Shown here in pieces: positions 7,491 through 15,320 of a DNA stretch of 21,525 bases. The position numbers and the translations under genes were made by a program. Origin of the DNA: a virus. The notes under the pieces were generated by a model. That model worked only from the letters and a program-made list of their open reading frames with translations, was not told the DNA's origin and searched no databases. The stretch spans positions 1 to 21,525 of IMG/VR virus record IMGVR_UViG_3300044621_001380. The stretch is one strand, 5' to 3'. Each line of letters opens with the position of its first letter. Within the stretch, counting starts at the first letter, position 1.

Positions 7491-8414
7491 CTACCAGACC
7501 TCGGCCCAAAACAAATCCCCGACTTGCGGGATGTAGCCAGGAGCCATCGTAATTGTCGCACCAGAAAGCGTGTACGCGGTACCGGACAGCAGTGTCACTC
7601 CATTCAGGTAAAGCGTCATATGGAGAGGCGCCGATGCCAATGTGAATGTGTCGTTCGTCCCGTCAATTGTTCCGGTCGGCACGACGGTATTTGGTGCCCC
7701 CACGGAGCCTCCTTCGGAAGTTATCAGCCCTGGAACAAATGGCAGCATTGCCAAGTTCTGAGCGTGATAAATCGGCATCTGTAATTGAGAGGACTGCTCA
7801 CCGGTGACAGCCGCCTGAATGAGCCGGAAGATGAACCCGCCGTTGTTGTCCAGCCTATCGCCACGAGCCTGCCGGTCGTAGTCGCGGGCCAGGTCCTTGT
7901 TGCCAGCGGTGAAGCCGGCGATGGCCGCCACTCGGTAGGCCAGGAAATTCTTGCACCCGTCGATCCCGCATGAACCGGTCGTCGGCGCAGCACCGGAATC
8001 GTAGTACCGGATCCGGAGTTGGACAGCGCCAGTCGCACCGATGAAGTTCCAGGTGTCGTTCGACCACTCGTAATTGACTAATAGTTGAACGGCTTGGCGC
8101 TGGGGGAGAGCGGTGCAAGCAGTCACCAGGGTGTAAATCCCTGTGCTCCCATAAATCCGCTCCTCCATCGAGTAGAGCTCGCCGAAGTTCGACACCCCAA
8201 TCGCTGCCGGGGTTAAAGAAGTGGTGTTGGCCGCCAACGGGTAGATGACCGTGCGGAGTTGCTTGGTGAGGTGGTTGCGGGCCATCTCCTCAGTCAACTC
8301 CTCGTACGCCATCTCAAACGACGGCTGCAGTACCGCCGCGGTGAACTTACGTGGAGTTCGTTCACCAAGGAGGCTCGCAGCCAGCGCTACCACTTCTTCT
8401 ACGGTTGGGATCAT
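7491..8414 (-). CDS. Head-tail adaptor or neck-like protein
   Basis: This 307-aa protein has an N-terminal helical part (MIPTVEEVVALAASLLGE, then EMAYEELTEEMARNH) similar in style to podoviral head-tail joining proteins that bind under the portal. The C-terminal 62 residues (246-307) form a separate module, PTGTIDGTNDTFTL, LYLNGV, Y-TLSGATITM and GDLFWAEVW, that recurs at the ends of many phage structural proteins as a small beta-sandwich appendage. Two Cys (GSCGIDGCKNF) lie mid-protein. It follows the capsid genes and precedes the tail gene, consistent with a connector. I judge the C-terminal module well supported and the adaptor role likely but unproven. Only three bases separate it from the previous stop and no clear Shine-Dalgarno is visible. 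Confidence 0.65.
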   Translation of the reverse strand: MIPTVEEVVALAASLLGERTPRKFTAAVLQPSFEMAYEELTEEMARNHLTKQLRTVIYPLAANTTSLTPAAIGVSNFGELYSMEERIYGSTGIYTLVTACTALPQRQAVQLLVNYEWSNDTWNFIGATGAVQLRIRYYDSGAAPTTGSCGIDGCKNFLAYRVAAIAGFTAGNKDLARDYDRQARGDRLDNNGGFIFRLIQAAVTGEQSSQLQMPIYHAQNLAMLPFVPGLITSEGGSVGAPNTVVPTGTIDGTNDTFTLASAPLHMTLYLNGVTLLSGTAYTLSGATITMAPGYIPQVGDLFWAEVW

Positions 8415-8417
8415 GGA

Positions 8418-9158
8418 TTAAGCCCGAACGGGAGTTTGCTTGGGCGCTACGGCCTTGCCAATGGCTGCCGGGTCAATACCCTCGATCTGGACATCCACCG
8501 GCTTCGAAGACGGCTTGAGAGCGGAAATCTGATGCTGCTGTGTCGCTGCCTCGACCAAGCGATTGGTCTTCGCGATCTGGGCGGCGTAGGCCTCGGCGTT
8601 GACGACCTCTTTGCACTCGGGACATTTGATGGCGTGCGACACGATGTACTTGCTGCAGTACGGGCATTCCATGCGCGCGTCCCGCTTGAGGTCATGATTC
8701 TGCCAGGACTCGCCGACAACTCGCAGGTACTCGGCCGCGCGGAAGTGGCGGGCGCCGATCGCGCCGGTCAACTGCTTGGCCTCCAAGTACCGCGCCTCGA
8801 TGATGAGGTTCCGGCAGAGCTTATCCTGTTCGTCTTTGCACTCCTGGTACTGAGGATCTTCGAAGATCTGCTGTGCGGTCGGCGTTCCTTCCATCATGAA
8901 GACGCCGATACGACCATCGTTCCCGCAGGAGAAGCGCCGGTAGCTGGACACCAGATCCCGCGCCAACTCCTCAGCGGAAACCAGCATGTTCATGTACTGG
9001 TCGGCGCCGGCGTAGTCGCGTTGGGTGGCGTCGACAACCTGCAAAGTGGAGAATCCGCCGGGAGTGGCCGGCGGCACGGTGAACACCTTGACCGGCGATA
9101 ACATTGGCCGACTCTCCTGGAGTTCAAGCGGAAAGATCGAAACGATCGTGAAAATCAT
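8418..9158 (-). CDS. Zinc-ribbon protein in the head module
   Basis: This 246-aa protein carries a zinc ribbon, CPYC at 165-168 and CPEC at 179-182, 10 residues between the pairs. The N-terminal ~160 residues appear alpha/beta with a helical YMNMLVSAEELARDL segment. The C-terminal ~55 residues are helical, then Pro/Lys-rich. The ATG at 9158 overlaps the preceding stop as ATGA and has AGGAG six bases upstream; a second ATG at 9104 (Met19) also has AGGAG, so the shorter form is possible and would drop a hydrophobic MIFTIVSIFPLEL start. Placed between capsid and adaptor genes, it may be a head completion or capsid-associated protein. Zinc binding is inferred from the Cys pattern; the family is not recognised. 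Confidence 0.75.
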   Translation of the reverse strand: MIFTIVSIFPLELQESRPMLSPVKVFTVPPATPGGFSTLQVVDATQRDYAGADQYMNMLVSAEELARDLVSSYRRFSCGNDGRIGVFMMEGTPTAQQIFEDPQYQECKDEQDKLCRNLIIEARYLEAKQLTGAIGARHFRAAEYLRVVGESWQNHDLKRDARMECPYCSKYIVSHAIKCPECKEVVNAEAYAAQIAKTNRLVEAATQQHQISALKPSSKPVDVQIEGIDPAAIGKAVAPKQTPVRA

Positions 9159-9754
9159 AATGCTCCTATGGACGGAAGGCTGACGTGCCCTTTACCGCCG
9201 GGGTTATTTCCAAACGCGGGCGTCGAGTCGTCCACGAAATCATTGACCTTGTTCTGGAAGGAGTCGCGGACTTTCTTCCCTTCGGCGGCATCCTCCTCGC
9301 TGAAGTGTTTGAAGGCTGCCTCATATCCCTTGGACACGATCTTCAACGTCTCGCGGATGTTGTAGGCGGCGCGCAGGGACTCTTCTTCGCCCGGGAGGAT
9401 GTCGACGCGCATGACGATGTTGTCCACCGGGACATACATGCCGTTCGCTGGCCACGGGAAGTCCGTACCAAACTGGCTAATCCACAGATCGCGCGTGGGC
9501 GTCATCAGGACGGCAATCGTCCAGCACACGCCATTGGCATGCGTCTCGGCGAACATGCGCCGCTTGTACTGACGGTGGGCCAGCCAAAGAGTTGACTCGC
9601 TGTCGAAGTGTTCTTTGTAACCGCGGCCGAATTCAATCGGCATCTCGTCGGTGCGCATCCACTGGTAACACAGGCGGCCGTCGCCAGTGACGCCGAACTC
9701 CGTGAAGTGCTTGCGGTTCAATTCGTGGATTTTTTTGCGCTGTTCTTCGTTCAT
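9155..9754 (-). CDS. Hypothetical head-module protein
   Basis: This 199-aa protein has a charged helical start (MNEEQRKKIHELNRKHF), an aromatic central part with several Trp and Cys (LCYQW, GVCWTIAVLM, FGTDFPWP) and a helical C-terminal third, ending in a Gly/Pro-rich tail. It has no membrane segment or known catalytic motif. It lies 45 bases after the major capsid gene, across a strong hairpin, and overlaps the next gene by four bases (ATGA). No Shine-Dalgarno precedes its ATG; the bases upstream read ACAACCAACCTC. It could be a capsid decoration, head completion or packaging accessory protein. I do not recognise it. Confidence 0.78.
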   Translation of the reverse strand: MNEEQRKKIHELNRKHFTEFGVTGDGRLCYQWMRTDEMPIEFGRGYKEHFDSESTLWLAHRQYKRRMFAETHANGVCWTIAVLMTPTRDLWISQFGTDFPWPANGMYVPVDNIVMRVDILPGEEESLRAAYNIRETLKIVSKGYEAAFKHFSEEDAAEGKKVRDSFQNKVNDFVDDSTPAFGNNPGGKGHVSLPSIGAL

Positions 9755-9766
9755 GAGGTTGGTTGT

Positions 9767-9791
9767 GGGCGGCGGTATTTCTCCGCCGCCC
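9767..9791 (-). other. Perfect 9-bp hairpin after the capsid gene
   Basis: The message strand reads GGGCGGCGG-AGAAATA-CCGCCGCCC. It begins about eight bases after the capsid stop codon and lies within the 45-base spacer. No U run follows, so it is not a classical intrinsic terminator. Stable hairpins after capsid genes in other phages protect the 3' end of the message or give partial termination, allowing much more capsid than downstream protein. That role is inferred here. Confidence 0.6.
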
Positions 9792-9799
9792 GGGTTGGG

Positions 9800-11050
9800 T
9801 TAGTAGGACGGCAGCGTCAGCCCGCTGAGGTAGCCGGCGTTGCCGGGGTTCTCGCAGACGTAGTTTTCCAGCAGGTACAGCGCGAACCAGGTCGTCGCGG
9901 CCGGGGAGCCGTCCGAACCGTAGATCGTGAAGAACCGGTTGCCGTTCTGCTCGTAGTAGCCGAGATCCTTCACCTGGCAGCGAGTCCAATCGCTGAAGTT
10001 GATGAGATCCATGCGGTCGTTGTCCTGGTGGGGATCCACCATGCCGGGACGGCCGCAGTAGTCAAAGGTCGGGGAATCCGGTTCTTCGTTCAGATCCGTA
10101 CCCAGACCCTTGCCGTTGCCGGTGAGATCGAAGCGGGACATGGTCAAAACCTGCGAGCGCAAGTTCGACTTCTGCTTTTCGGACGACACCCACATCATCC
10201 CCTTGACGATGCCCTTGCGCCGTTCGATGACCTGGTCGAGCAACTTCTGGCCGCTCATGAAGGTCGGGACGCCGGCCACCGGGACGGAGTTGGAAACGAC
10301 TTCGTAGGTGGTCGCGGCCGAGACGCCGAGGCGGGAACCGGAGGTGCTGGAGTTGTTGAAATACTTCAACCCCTGCGGGCCGGTCGGGCTGGAGCCGGTC
10401 ACGCCATCCCAGCAAAGGGTGTCGCCGCCGGCCGCCGAGGCGATCGTGGCGGAGAGGGTGACGGCTCGGTTGGCGTAATCGATCATATCGATCTGCACCG
10501 CGGTACCGGAGTTCAGCGCGGTGCCGCCGCTGTTGTACGGGATCACGTACTGGCCGAGGCGCAACTTGCGGCAGGCCGTCACGGTGTCCATGACGTACAC
10601 GGTTTTGGACGAAACCGTGGACTGGGAAATCGACGTCGCGATGATCGCGGTGCCGTCCGAGTGGAACGCCTGGTCGACGAAGTTCGCCATTTCCGGGATC
10701 GCGCTCTTGATCGCCTTTTTGAAGGCGTTCAGCCTCGAGATCGAGGCGTCGGCGGTGGCGTCGATCATCAACTGCGGCAGTTCGTACGCGATACGGAAGC
10801 TGTAAAACGTCTGGGTGAAGACGTTGCCCTTGCTCGCCGTGCCGCGGCCAATGGCGCCGCCGTTGCTGTTAAAGGTACCGGTGCGACCACCGTTCTGAGT
10901 GAGGAATGGCGCACGGAAATCGCGTTCGCTGATGCGGTCCAGCTTGCCGTTCTTCTTCAGCTTGTTCACGAGAACCGGAGCCGTTCCGAAGAATTCCGGG
11001 AACGACTTCGAGATTACTTCGGACTGCGCGTACAGGGCATCTGTTGCCAT
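9800..11050 (-). CDS. Major capsid protein
   Basis: This 416-aa protein directly follows the scaffold gene and has a good ribosome site (GGGAGA) before its ATG. Its N-terminal segment (SEVISKSFPEFFGTAPVLVNKLKKNGKLDRIS) and the following FRAPFLTQNGGRTGTFNSNGG stretch are like the N-arm and extended loop of podoviral HK97-fold capsid proteins. The central part has a helical spine region (ASISRLNAFKKAIKSAI) and beta-rich segments. Near residues 335-350 SPTFDYCGRPGMVDPHQD has capsid-like style. Length and place between scaffold and neck genes fit. It forms the icosahedral shell and is expected to be the most abundant protein. The fold is inferred; the identity is strongly supported by order. Confidence 0.85.
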   Translation of the reverse strand: MATDALYAQSEVISKSFPEFFGTAPVLVNKLKKNGKLDRISERDFRAPFLTQNGGRTGTFNSNGGAIGRGTASKGNVFTQTFYSFRIAYELPQLMIDATADASISRLNAFKKAIKSAIPEMANFVDQAFHSDGTAIIATSISQSTVSSKTVYVMDTVTACRKLRLGQYVIPYNSGGTALNSGTAVQIDMIDYANRAVTLSATIASAAGGDTLCWDGVTGSSPTGPQGLKYFNNSSTSGSRLGVSAATTYEVVSNSVPVAGVPTFMSGQKLLDQVIERRKGIVKGMMWVSSEKQKSNLRSQVLTMSRFDLTGNGKGLGTDLNEEPDSPTFDYCGRPGMVDPHQDNDRMDLINFSDWTRCQVKDLGYYEQNGNRFFTIYGSDGSPAATTWFALYLLENYVCENPGNAGYLSGLTLPSY

Positions 11051-11075
11051 GATTTATCTCCCGACGTGAGGTGGT

Positions 11076-12446
11076 CTACCCGAAAACGGCATCGACCTGT
11101 TCTTCCCACGTCCGCTGTCTCCCCTCGCCCTGCGGAACACGGCGCGGCGCTGGCGTGCCAGTACCGGGGGTGTTTTTCTGCTGCTGGGCCTCGGCGAGTT
11201 TGTTGTGCTTTGCGGCATTGGCCGTTTTCAGGCCGGCACTCTGGGCGCCGATGATCTTGGCCGCGTTCGCGGCGATGACCTGTCGTGCCCGGGCTTGATA
11301 CCGCTGGACGATTTGCGTACGCAGAGACTCGCGCACCTCTTCGGATGCGGCGCGACTTGCGCGTGTATACAGATCGCGGGTGGCGGCAACCCATTTCTGG
11401 TCACCGTTCAACGCCTCGCGAATTTCGACGTTCAGGAGTCGGATGGTATTCGCCAACCGGTCCTTGCCCTCCGGGGAGGACTCAAAAGATTTGCGGAGTT
11501 CCGCTGGGATCGCCTCATTAACAGCCGAGTCAACGGACTGCTGAATTGAGGACTTGGTCCCCGTGTTCCAGCCTTCCCATGCAGCCTTCTGCTGCTGGCG
11601 CTGGTGCTGCGCGATGTTTTGCTCGCGCTGGCGAAGATCCTGCTCGCGGGAATCGACGGTCGGCTTGGTGCGCGTCCGCATGTCCTCGTCTTTGAGGAAC
11701 GTGTTGTTCAGCTTGTAGTCTAGGTTCTGGGCCGTCTTGAGCAATTTAACGTCGCCGCTCTGGGCGGCCTCGTCGTACATCTGCTGGATGTGCTGGTTCA
11801 GAACGAAGTTGACCGTGCGCTGGTGGTTCTCCGGCGACACCTGCGCCATCGTGTTGAGGAACGCCTCGCCCATCGTTTCCAGCGGGTCGTGTGAAATTTC
11901 ACCGCGGGAGATCGCTTCGGCGGCCGTGCGGAAGAGGTTGGCGAAGACGTAGCCCTGCTCTTTGACGTTCGGGCTGATCGCGTCCATGTTCTGCGCGGAA
12001 AGCCACTCGTGCGACGTCTGACGAGTCGACATCGCTTCCGGCGTCAACGGCTCCCCAAGAATCTCAGCCGCCGCTTGGGCGGTCTTGTAGCCAGCATAGA
12101 TCGCCATGCCGCGAGGCTTCGAGTAAACGACTTCCTCTTTCCCGTTGCGGCCGACGCGCACGACGGCGTCTTCCGGGAGGTCATCGACCGTATCCTTCGG
12201 CGCATCATCGGCCGGAGGCGCTGCGGGGTCATCGGCGCCCGGCTCATCCACCACCGGTTCCGGAATCTCGTCAATCGGCTCATCTGCGACGGCAGGCTCG
12301 TCGACGGCGGTATCTTTCACTGGATCGGCGGCCGGAGCCGGCGTATCGCTCAACCTTTCGGTAGCGGCGGCGGTCGACGTAGAAACCGCAGCGGCATCGA
12401 AGGCCGCGTCTATCATCGAGTCAAGTCCACCATCAAGTTCTGGCAT
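11076..12446 (-). CDS. Capsid scaffolding protein
   Basis: This 456-aa protein lies between portal and capsid genes, the standard place for a scaffold. The N-terminal ~95 residues are Ala/Asp/Pro/Glu-rich and acidic (DEPAVADEPIDEIPEPVVDE), probably disordered. The middle is helical, with a Gln/Arg-rich coiled stretch (EQDLRQREQNIAQHQRQQQK). The C-terminal ~70 residues are basic and helical, then PAPRRVPQGEGRQRTWEEQ, like the capsid-binding tail of P22-type scaffolds. It contains no Cys or catalytic motif. It would guide procapsid assembly and leave or be cleaved before packaging. The ribosome site AAAGGA precedes the ATG and overlaps the edge of a small hairpin. Role assigned by position and composition. 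Confidence 0.8.
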   Translation of the reverse strand: MPELDGGLDSMIDAAFDAAAVSTSTAAATERLSDTPAPAADPVKDTAVDEPAVADEPIDEIPEPVVDEPGADDPAAPPADDAPKDTVDDLPEDAVVRVGRNGKEEVVYSKPRGMAIYAGYKTAQAAAEILGEPLTPEAMSTRQTSHEWLSAQNMDAISPNVKEQGYVFANLFRTAAEAISRGEISHDPLETMGEAFLNTMAQVSPENHQRTVNFVLNQHIQQMYDEAAQSGDVKLLKTAQNLDYKLNNTFLKDEDMRTRTKPTVDSREQDLRQREQNIAQHQRQQQKAAWEGWNTGTKSSIQQSVDSAVNEAIPAELRKSFESSPEGKDRLANTIRLLNVEIREALNGDQKWVAATRDLYTRASRAASEEVRESLRTQIVQRYQARARQVIAANAAKIIGAQSAGLKTANAAKHNKLAEAQQQKNTPGTGTPAPRRVPQGEGRQRTWEEQVDAVFG

Positions 12447-12531
12447 TCGGGAAATCCTTTCGCTGTTCAGCGATTGGTTTCAGTCTACACCTTTTCGAAC
12501 ATTAAATTTCAGGTGCCAGATATCTGAAATT
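12447..12531 (-). promoter_or_regulatory. AT-rich 85-base spacer between portal and scaffold with dyad repeats
   Basis: This is the most AT-rich spacer in the structural block. It contains repeated CTGAAAT / ATTTCAG motifs around a palindrome at the portal stop and a small hairpin at 12460-12473 just before the scaffold ribosome site. I see no convincing sigma-70 promoter. It may hold a regulator-binding site or RNA control of scaffold and capsid expression. The repeats are visible; the function is inferred. Confidence 0.4.
12460..12473 (-). other. Small hairpin adjoining the scaffold ribosome site
   Basis: The message reads TCGCT-GAAC-AGCGA, a perfect 5-bp stem (6 bp if the loop tightens), and is followed at once by AAAGGA, the putative ribosome site of the scaffold gene. 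It could modulate initiation. Modest stability makes the role uncertain. Confidence 0.4.
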
Positions 12532-12537
12532 TCAGAT
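12522..12537 (-). repeat. Perfect 16-bp palindrome over the portal stop codon
   Basis: ATCTGAAATTTCAGAT is identical on both strands and covers the portal TGA. Further copies of CTGAAAT (and its complement) lie on both sides within about 45 bases. A perfect palindrome of this length is the form expected of a dimeric repressor site, and as RNA it gives a 6-bp hairpin with an AAUU loop. Confidence 0.6.
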
Positions 12538-14799
12538 TTCAGTTGGCATCGCTCCAGGACCGAAATCATTGGGGCCTGGAGGTAGATCCGGCTCGCCCTG
12601 TGGAGGTGGCGCTGGGGCTTGCTCGCCACCTCCCTCTTCCGGCGGGAGCATGGGAGGCGCTGCCATCAAGTCCAACTGGCCGCCGAACAGTTTCACGTTC
12701 TCCAGGCCAACAGGGTTGGACTCGGCCATATCCTGCCCGACGTCTGACAAGACCCATGCACGGAAGACCTCGGACATGAACATCGCGTCTTTGAACTCGT
12801 ACGGGTCTGGCATCTGCGACGGCATCCGCGTGGGCATGCCGGTCATCGGATCGAACTCGTCGATCGGTTGTTCCTGCAGGAGTAACTGGATCTGCGCGAG
12901 GCACTTCTTGAACTGGGCGGCGCCCGGGGTGTAGAAGCCCTCGACGCCGAAGATGCGCTGCATCTGCTCAATGTTCATCGGGTGGCTAAACCCGAGCACG
13001 TTGGCAAGGTCAGGATTCTCCTGCGAAATGCCAGTGATGCGCTCCTGTTTCTCGGCCACCGTCACCGGTGCCGATTCTTCCGACTGCAGATCCCATCCGT
13101 CCAACTGTAGATTGTCGACGACCATCCGGCGCGTCGGCGTCATCGGGTTATTGCTGGGAACGAAGATTTCCCCGCTCTTGTACCGCGCCATTTCCTTGAT
13201 TCCGTTTTTCGTGGCGATACGCACGCAGGACTGGAGTTCATCGAATCCTGGCTGCAGTTGCGCGAGCGCCTGATTCTTCCGCTGGTTCTCGCCGCGGAAT
13301 GTATTGGCCGGTGTCCCGCCGCCGTAGACTGCCGGCTGCATGCCGTCGATCTCCCGGCTCATGTTGCGCTGCCACTCAATGAACGGCATCATTTGGTCGC
13401 TCATCTTGGCAACTGGCAACTGGCCGTACAGGGAGCCGATTGACTGGCCGCCTTGGATCTTCACGCGCACGAGCTCTCCGACGAGCGATTCAGCTTCCTT
13501 GATGTGCTGCGGACTCAGGAGCGTCGAGTCGACCATCGTTTTCGGGATCATGCGCAGCAAGGTTTCCTTGCCGAGATTGACCGCGTCGTTCAAGTCGTCC
13601 TGGATGGGAATAATGCCCTGGCAGAGCGGCGGGTCACTGATGTATGGGCCCGTGCCGGTCTTGCAGATGGACAGGTAATCGTCCATGCACTTGTGCTCCA
13701 TCCGGACCACTTTGCTCCCTACGATGGTCATGAGAACGCCTGTCGGGAACTGCTTTATCATCTCGTCGCGATCAGTTTTAGTGAGCGCGTGGTAAACATC
13801 CGGACGGACGTACTTCCGGCTCTCAAGGACGAGCCCTGAAGACTTGTCGAAGCACGGCACGCCGTTGGGAGACTCGACGGTTTCCTTCGCCAACTCGGCA
13901 TCCATCGGAGTGCCGCGGCCCATGTCGGAGTCCTGCGTAAAATCATCCGGCAGGTTGTACAGGGACTTCAGCATCCATTGCGGCTTCATCAGGTCGATCG
14001 TGACGAACTGGCAATCCTCAAGGATCTTAGCGCCAAAGGTGTGCCCGACGTCGAAGGTGGTCAGAATCTCCAACTCCACCTCGCCTTTCGGATACTTCTG
14101 CTGGCCAGCTTCGTACGGAACCTCGACCGTGATCGCTGGCTGGTAGGACTCCGGCCGCACGCTCGCCCCACACTGGTCGCACTGAAGTTGGTTGGCGACC
14201 GCTCCGCAGACATAGCACATCATCCCGGCCGGCCGAATCTCCACCTCCCGCATCTCCATCACCGGAAGGCTTTCCTCCCCATACTTCAGCCCGTTGGCGT
14301 TGTACCGGGTATGCAGAAATACGGCCGACGTCGACCACTGGTAGAACGCGATCTCGCGTTGCCGGCGCCGAATATCCCAGAGGCGGTGCAAGTGCATCGT
14401 CGCAGTCTGCGCGTCATCGGCCATGCGGAGTTGATTCGAAGCCCACGGGTCGAGCGGGACCGCCTTGATGTTCGGCGCGCGCTGCCCGACGATCGCCACG
14501 TACTTAACGCCATCGGCGGAGACAATGTTGTAGGTCGACGAGAACGTACGCTTCTTGCCGTCCCGCTCCTCGACCTGAACCGGCTTCCAGTCGTAGGATC
14601 TGCCGTCCGACGCCATCTGCGGGAACAGGTATTGCTTCCCCTGCATGTACAGGAGATTCCGCTTCGCGAGGGATATCTGCGCCTGTCGGTTTGGCTCCGC
14701 TGGCAATTCCAGTTCCTTGTAGACGACTTCCTTCAGCTTCTCGCCGATCGATTCAATTACCGCCTTCTCGTCGATTTCAGTGGCGCCAGTTGGTCCCAT
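12532..14799 (-). CDS. Portal protein (P22-size) with inserted zinc ribbon
   Basis: This 755-aa protein has features of large podoviral portals: helical N terminus with NRQAQISLAKRNLLYMQGKQY at 37-57, the W/F-rich FSSTYNIVSADGVKYVAIVGQ stretch, helical wing and stem segments, and a Pro/Gly-rich C-terminal tail. Twelve identical subunits would form the ring at one vertex through which TerL pumps DNA. Residues 195-210 hold a zinc ribbon, CYVC then CDQC, inside the wing region. Its length is close to P22 portal (about 725 aa). It lies between TerL-linked small genes and the scaffold. The start ATG overlaps closely with the previous stop (one base apart). Identity rests on length, order and general sequence character. 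Confidence 0.85.
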   Translation of the reverse strand: MGPTGATEIDEKAVIESIGEKLKEVVYKELELPAEPNRQAQISLAKRNLLYMQGKQYLFPQMASDGRSYDWKPVQVEERDGKKRTFSSTYNIVSADGVKYVAIVGQRAPNIKAVPLDPWASNQLRMADDAQTATMHLHRLWDIRRRQREIAFYQWSTSAVFLHTRYNANGLKYGEESLPVMEMREVEIRPAGMMCYVCGAVANQLQCDQCGASVRPESYQPAITVEVPYEAGQQKYPKGEVELEILTTFDVGHTFGAKILEDCQFVTIDLMKPQWMLKSLYNLPDDFTQDSDMGRGTPMDAELAKETVESPNGVPCFDKSSGLVLESRKYVRPDVYHALTKTDRDEMIKQFPTGVLMTIVGSKVVRMEHKCMDDYLSICKTGTGPYISDPPLCQGIIPIQDDLNDAVNLGKETLLRMIPKTMVDSTLLSPQHIKEAESLVGELVRVKIQGGQSIGSLYGQLPVAKMSDQMMPFIEWQRNMSREIDGMQPAVYGGGTPANTFRGENQRKNQALAQLQPGFDELQSCVRIATKNGIKEMARYKSGEIFVPSNNPMTPTRRMVVDNLQLDGWDLQSEESAPVTVAEKQERITGISQENPDLANVLGFSHPMNIEQMQRIFGVEGFYTPGAAQFKKCLAQIQLLLQEQPIDEFDPMTGMPTRMPSQMPDPYEFKDAMFMSEVFRAWVLSDVGQDMAESNPVGLENVKLFGGQLDLMAAPPMLPPEEGGGEQAPAPPPQGEPDLPPGPNDFGPGAMPTEI

Positions 14800-14800
14800 T

Positions 14801-15181
14801 TCAATTTCCTTCCGCGGTCAGCCTTCGGACGCTGGCGATAAACTCGCTGTTCCGTTGTGCGCGTACCGATTGCAGGTTCACGTAATTCGATTCGATCTGG
14901 ACCGGCGCCTCGGCGGCGGCCTTGTAGATTTCTGTGGGGATCGACGGCGCTCCCGGGAACGGCACGAACCCGTATCGCGTCTGCGTGTCGATATTGACGT
15001 GCATCTGGAATAGCGATCGCTCGTTCTCCTGCGCCGTCTCAAGCATTGACGCGAGGCGCGCGATCTCTCCGCGCTGGGCCATTACCTGCCCCTCGATCAG
15101 CCGGCGCGCTTCCCTGGACTCAGCCAGGTCGGCTTCAAGCTGGCGGAGCCGGCGGCCCTGAAAAATGCTGCCGACACGCAT
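14801..15181 (-). CDS. Small coiled-coil protein before the portal gene
   Basis: I choose the ATG at 15181 (126 aa) because the upstream extension of this frame overlaps a better gene in another frame and reads poorly. GGAG lies about 10 bases before the ATG. Residues ~9-62 are a charged coiled coil (RRLRQLEADLAESREARRL, RGEIARLASMLETAQENER). The rest, including GFVPFPGAPSIPTEIYK, is mixed, with a helical end. It has no membrane segment. Small coiled-coil proteins next to TerL and portal genes can be terminase small subunits or packaging accessories, but I see no DNA-binding helix-turn-helix. Function unknown. Its stop is one base from the portal start. Confidence 0.68.
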   Translation of the reverse strand: MRVGSIFQGRRLRQLEADLAESREARRLIEGQVMAQRGEIARLASMLETAQENERSLFQMHVNIDTQTRYGFVPFPGAPSIPTEIYKAAAEAPVQIESNYVNLQSVRAQRNSEFIASVRRLTAEGN

Positions 15182-15320
15182 CCAAAAACTGTCTCCGCTC
15201 TCGGTCGGTTGGAGGACGGTCGAAATGGATTCCGATTCCGGTTTGCTCGCCGTCTTTGAAAACCCGAACAGCGTTCGGGCCCTCGTCGCGAAGTTCAAGA
15301 ACGAAGTCCACATCACTCAT
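15135..15320 (-). CDS. Small hypothetical protein overlapping its neighbours
   Basis: This 61-aa protein starts at an ATG overlapping the previous stop by eight bases, with GGGAGAAG immediately upstream as a good ribosome site. The sequence (MSDVDFVLELRDEGPNAVRV) looks like a real globular start, with beta strands followed by a helix (DRERRQFLDACRQHF) and a Pro-rich end. The last ~47 bases overlap the next gene. A competing longer frame of the downstream gene covers the same DNA; composition and ribosome site favour this reading. No family recognised. Confidence 0.6.
   Translation of the reverse strand: MSDVDFVLELRDEGPNAVRVFKDGEQTGIGIHFDRPPTDRERRQFLDACRQHFSGPPAPPA

Noticed and set aside
9767-9791. 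Hairpin after the capsid gene as an intrinsic terminator
   Set aside because: No T run follows the stem, so I list it as an RNA structure only.
9608-11254. Plus-strand open frame of 548 codons
   Set aside because: Antisense to the major capsid gene and its neighbours; no ribosome site, and composition (His/Arg/Val/Ala) is that of a shadow frame.
13978-14841. Plus-strand open frame of 287 codons
   Set aside because: Antisense to the portal gene; no independent start signals or recognisable domain.
15182-15316. N-terminal extension of the 126-aa coiled-coil protein
   Set aside because: A better gene with a good ribosome site uses another frame of the same DNA; the extension is Ser/Thr-rich and unlike the rest.
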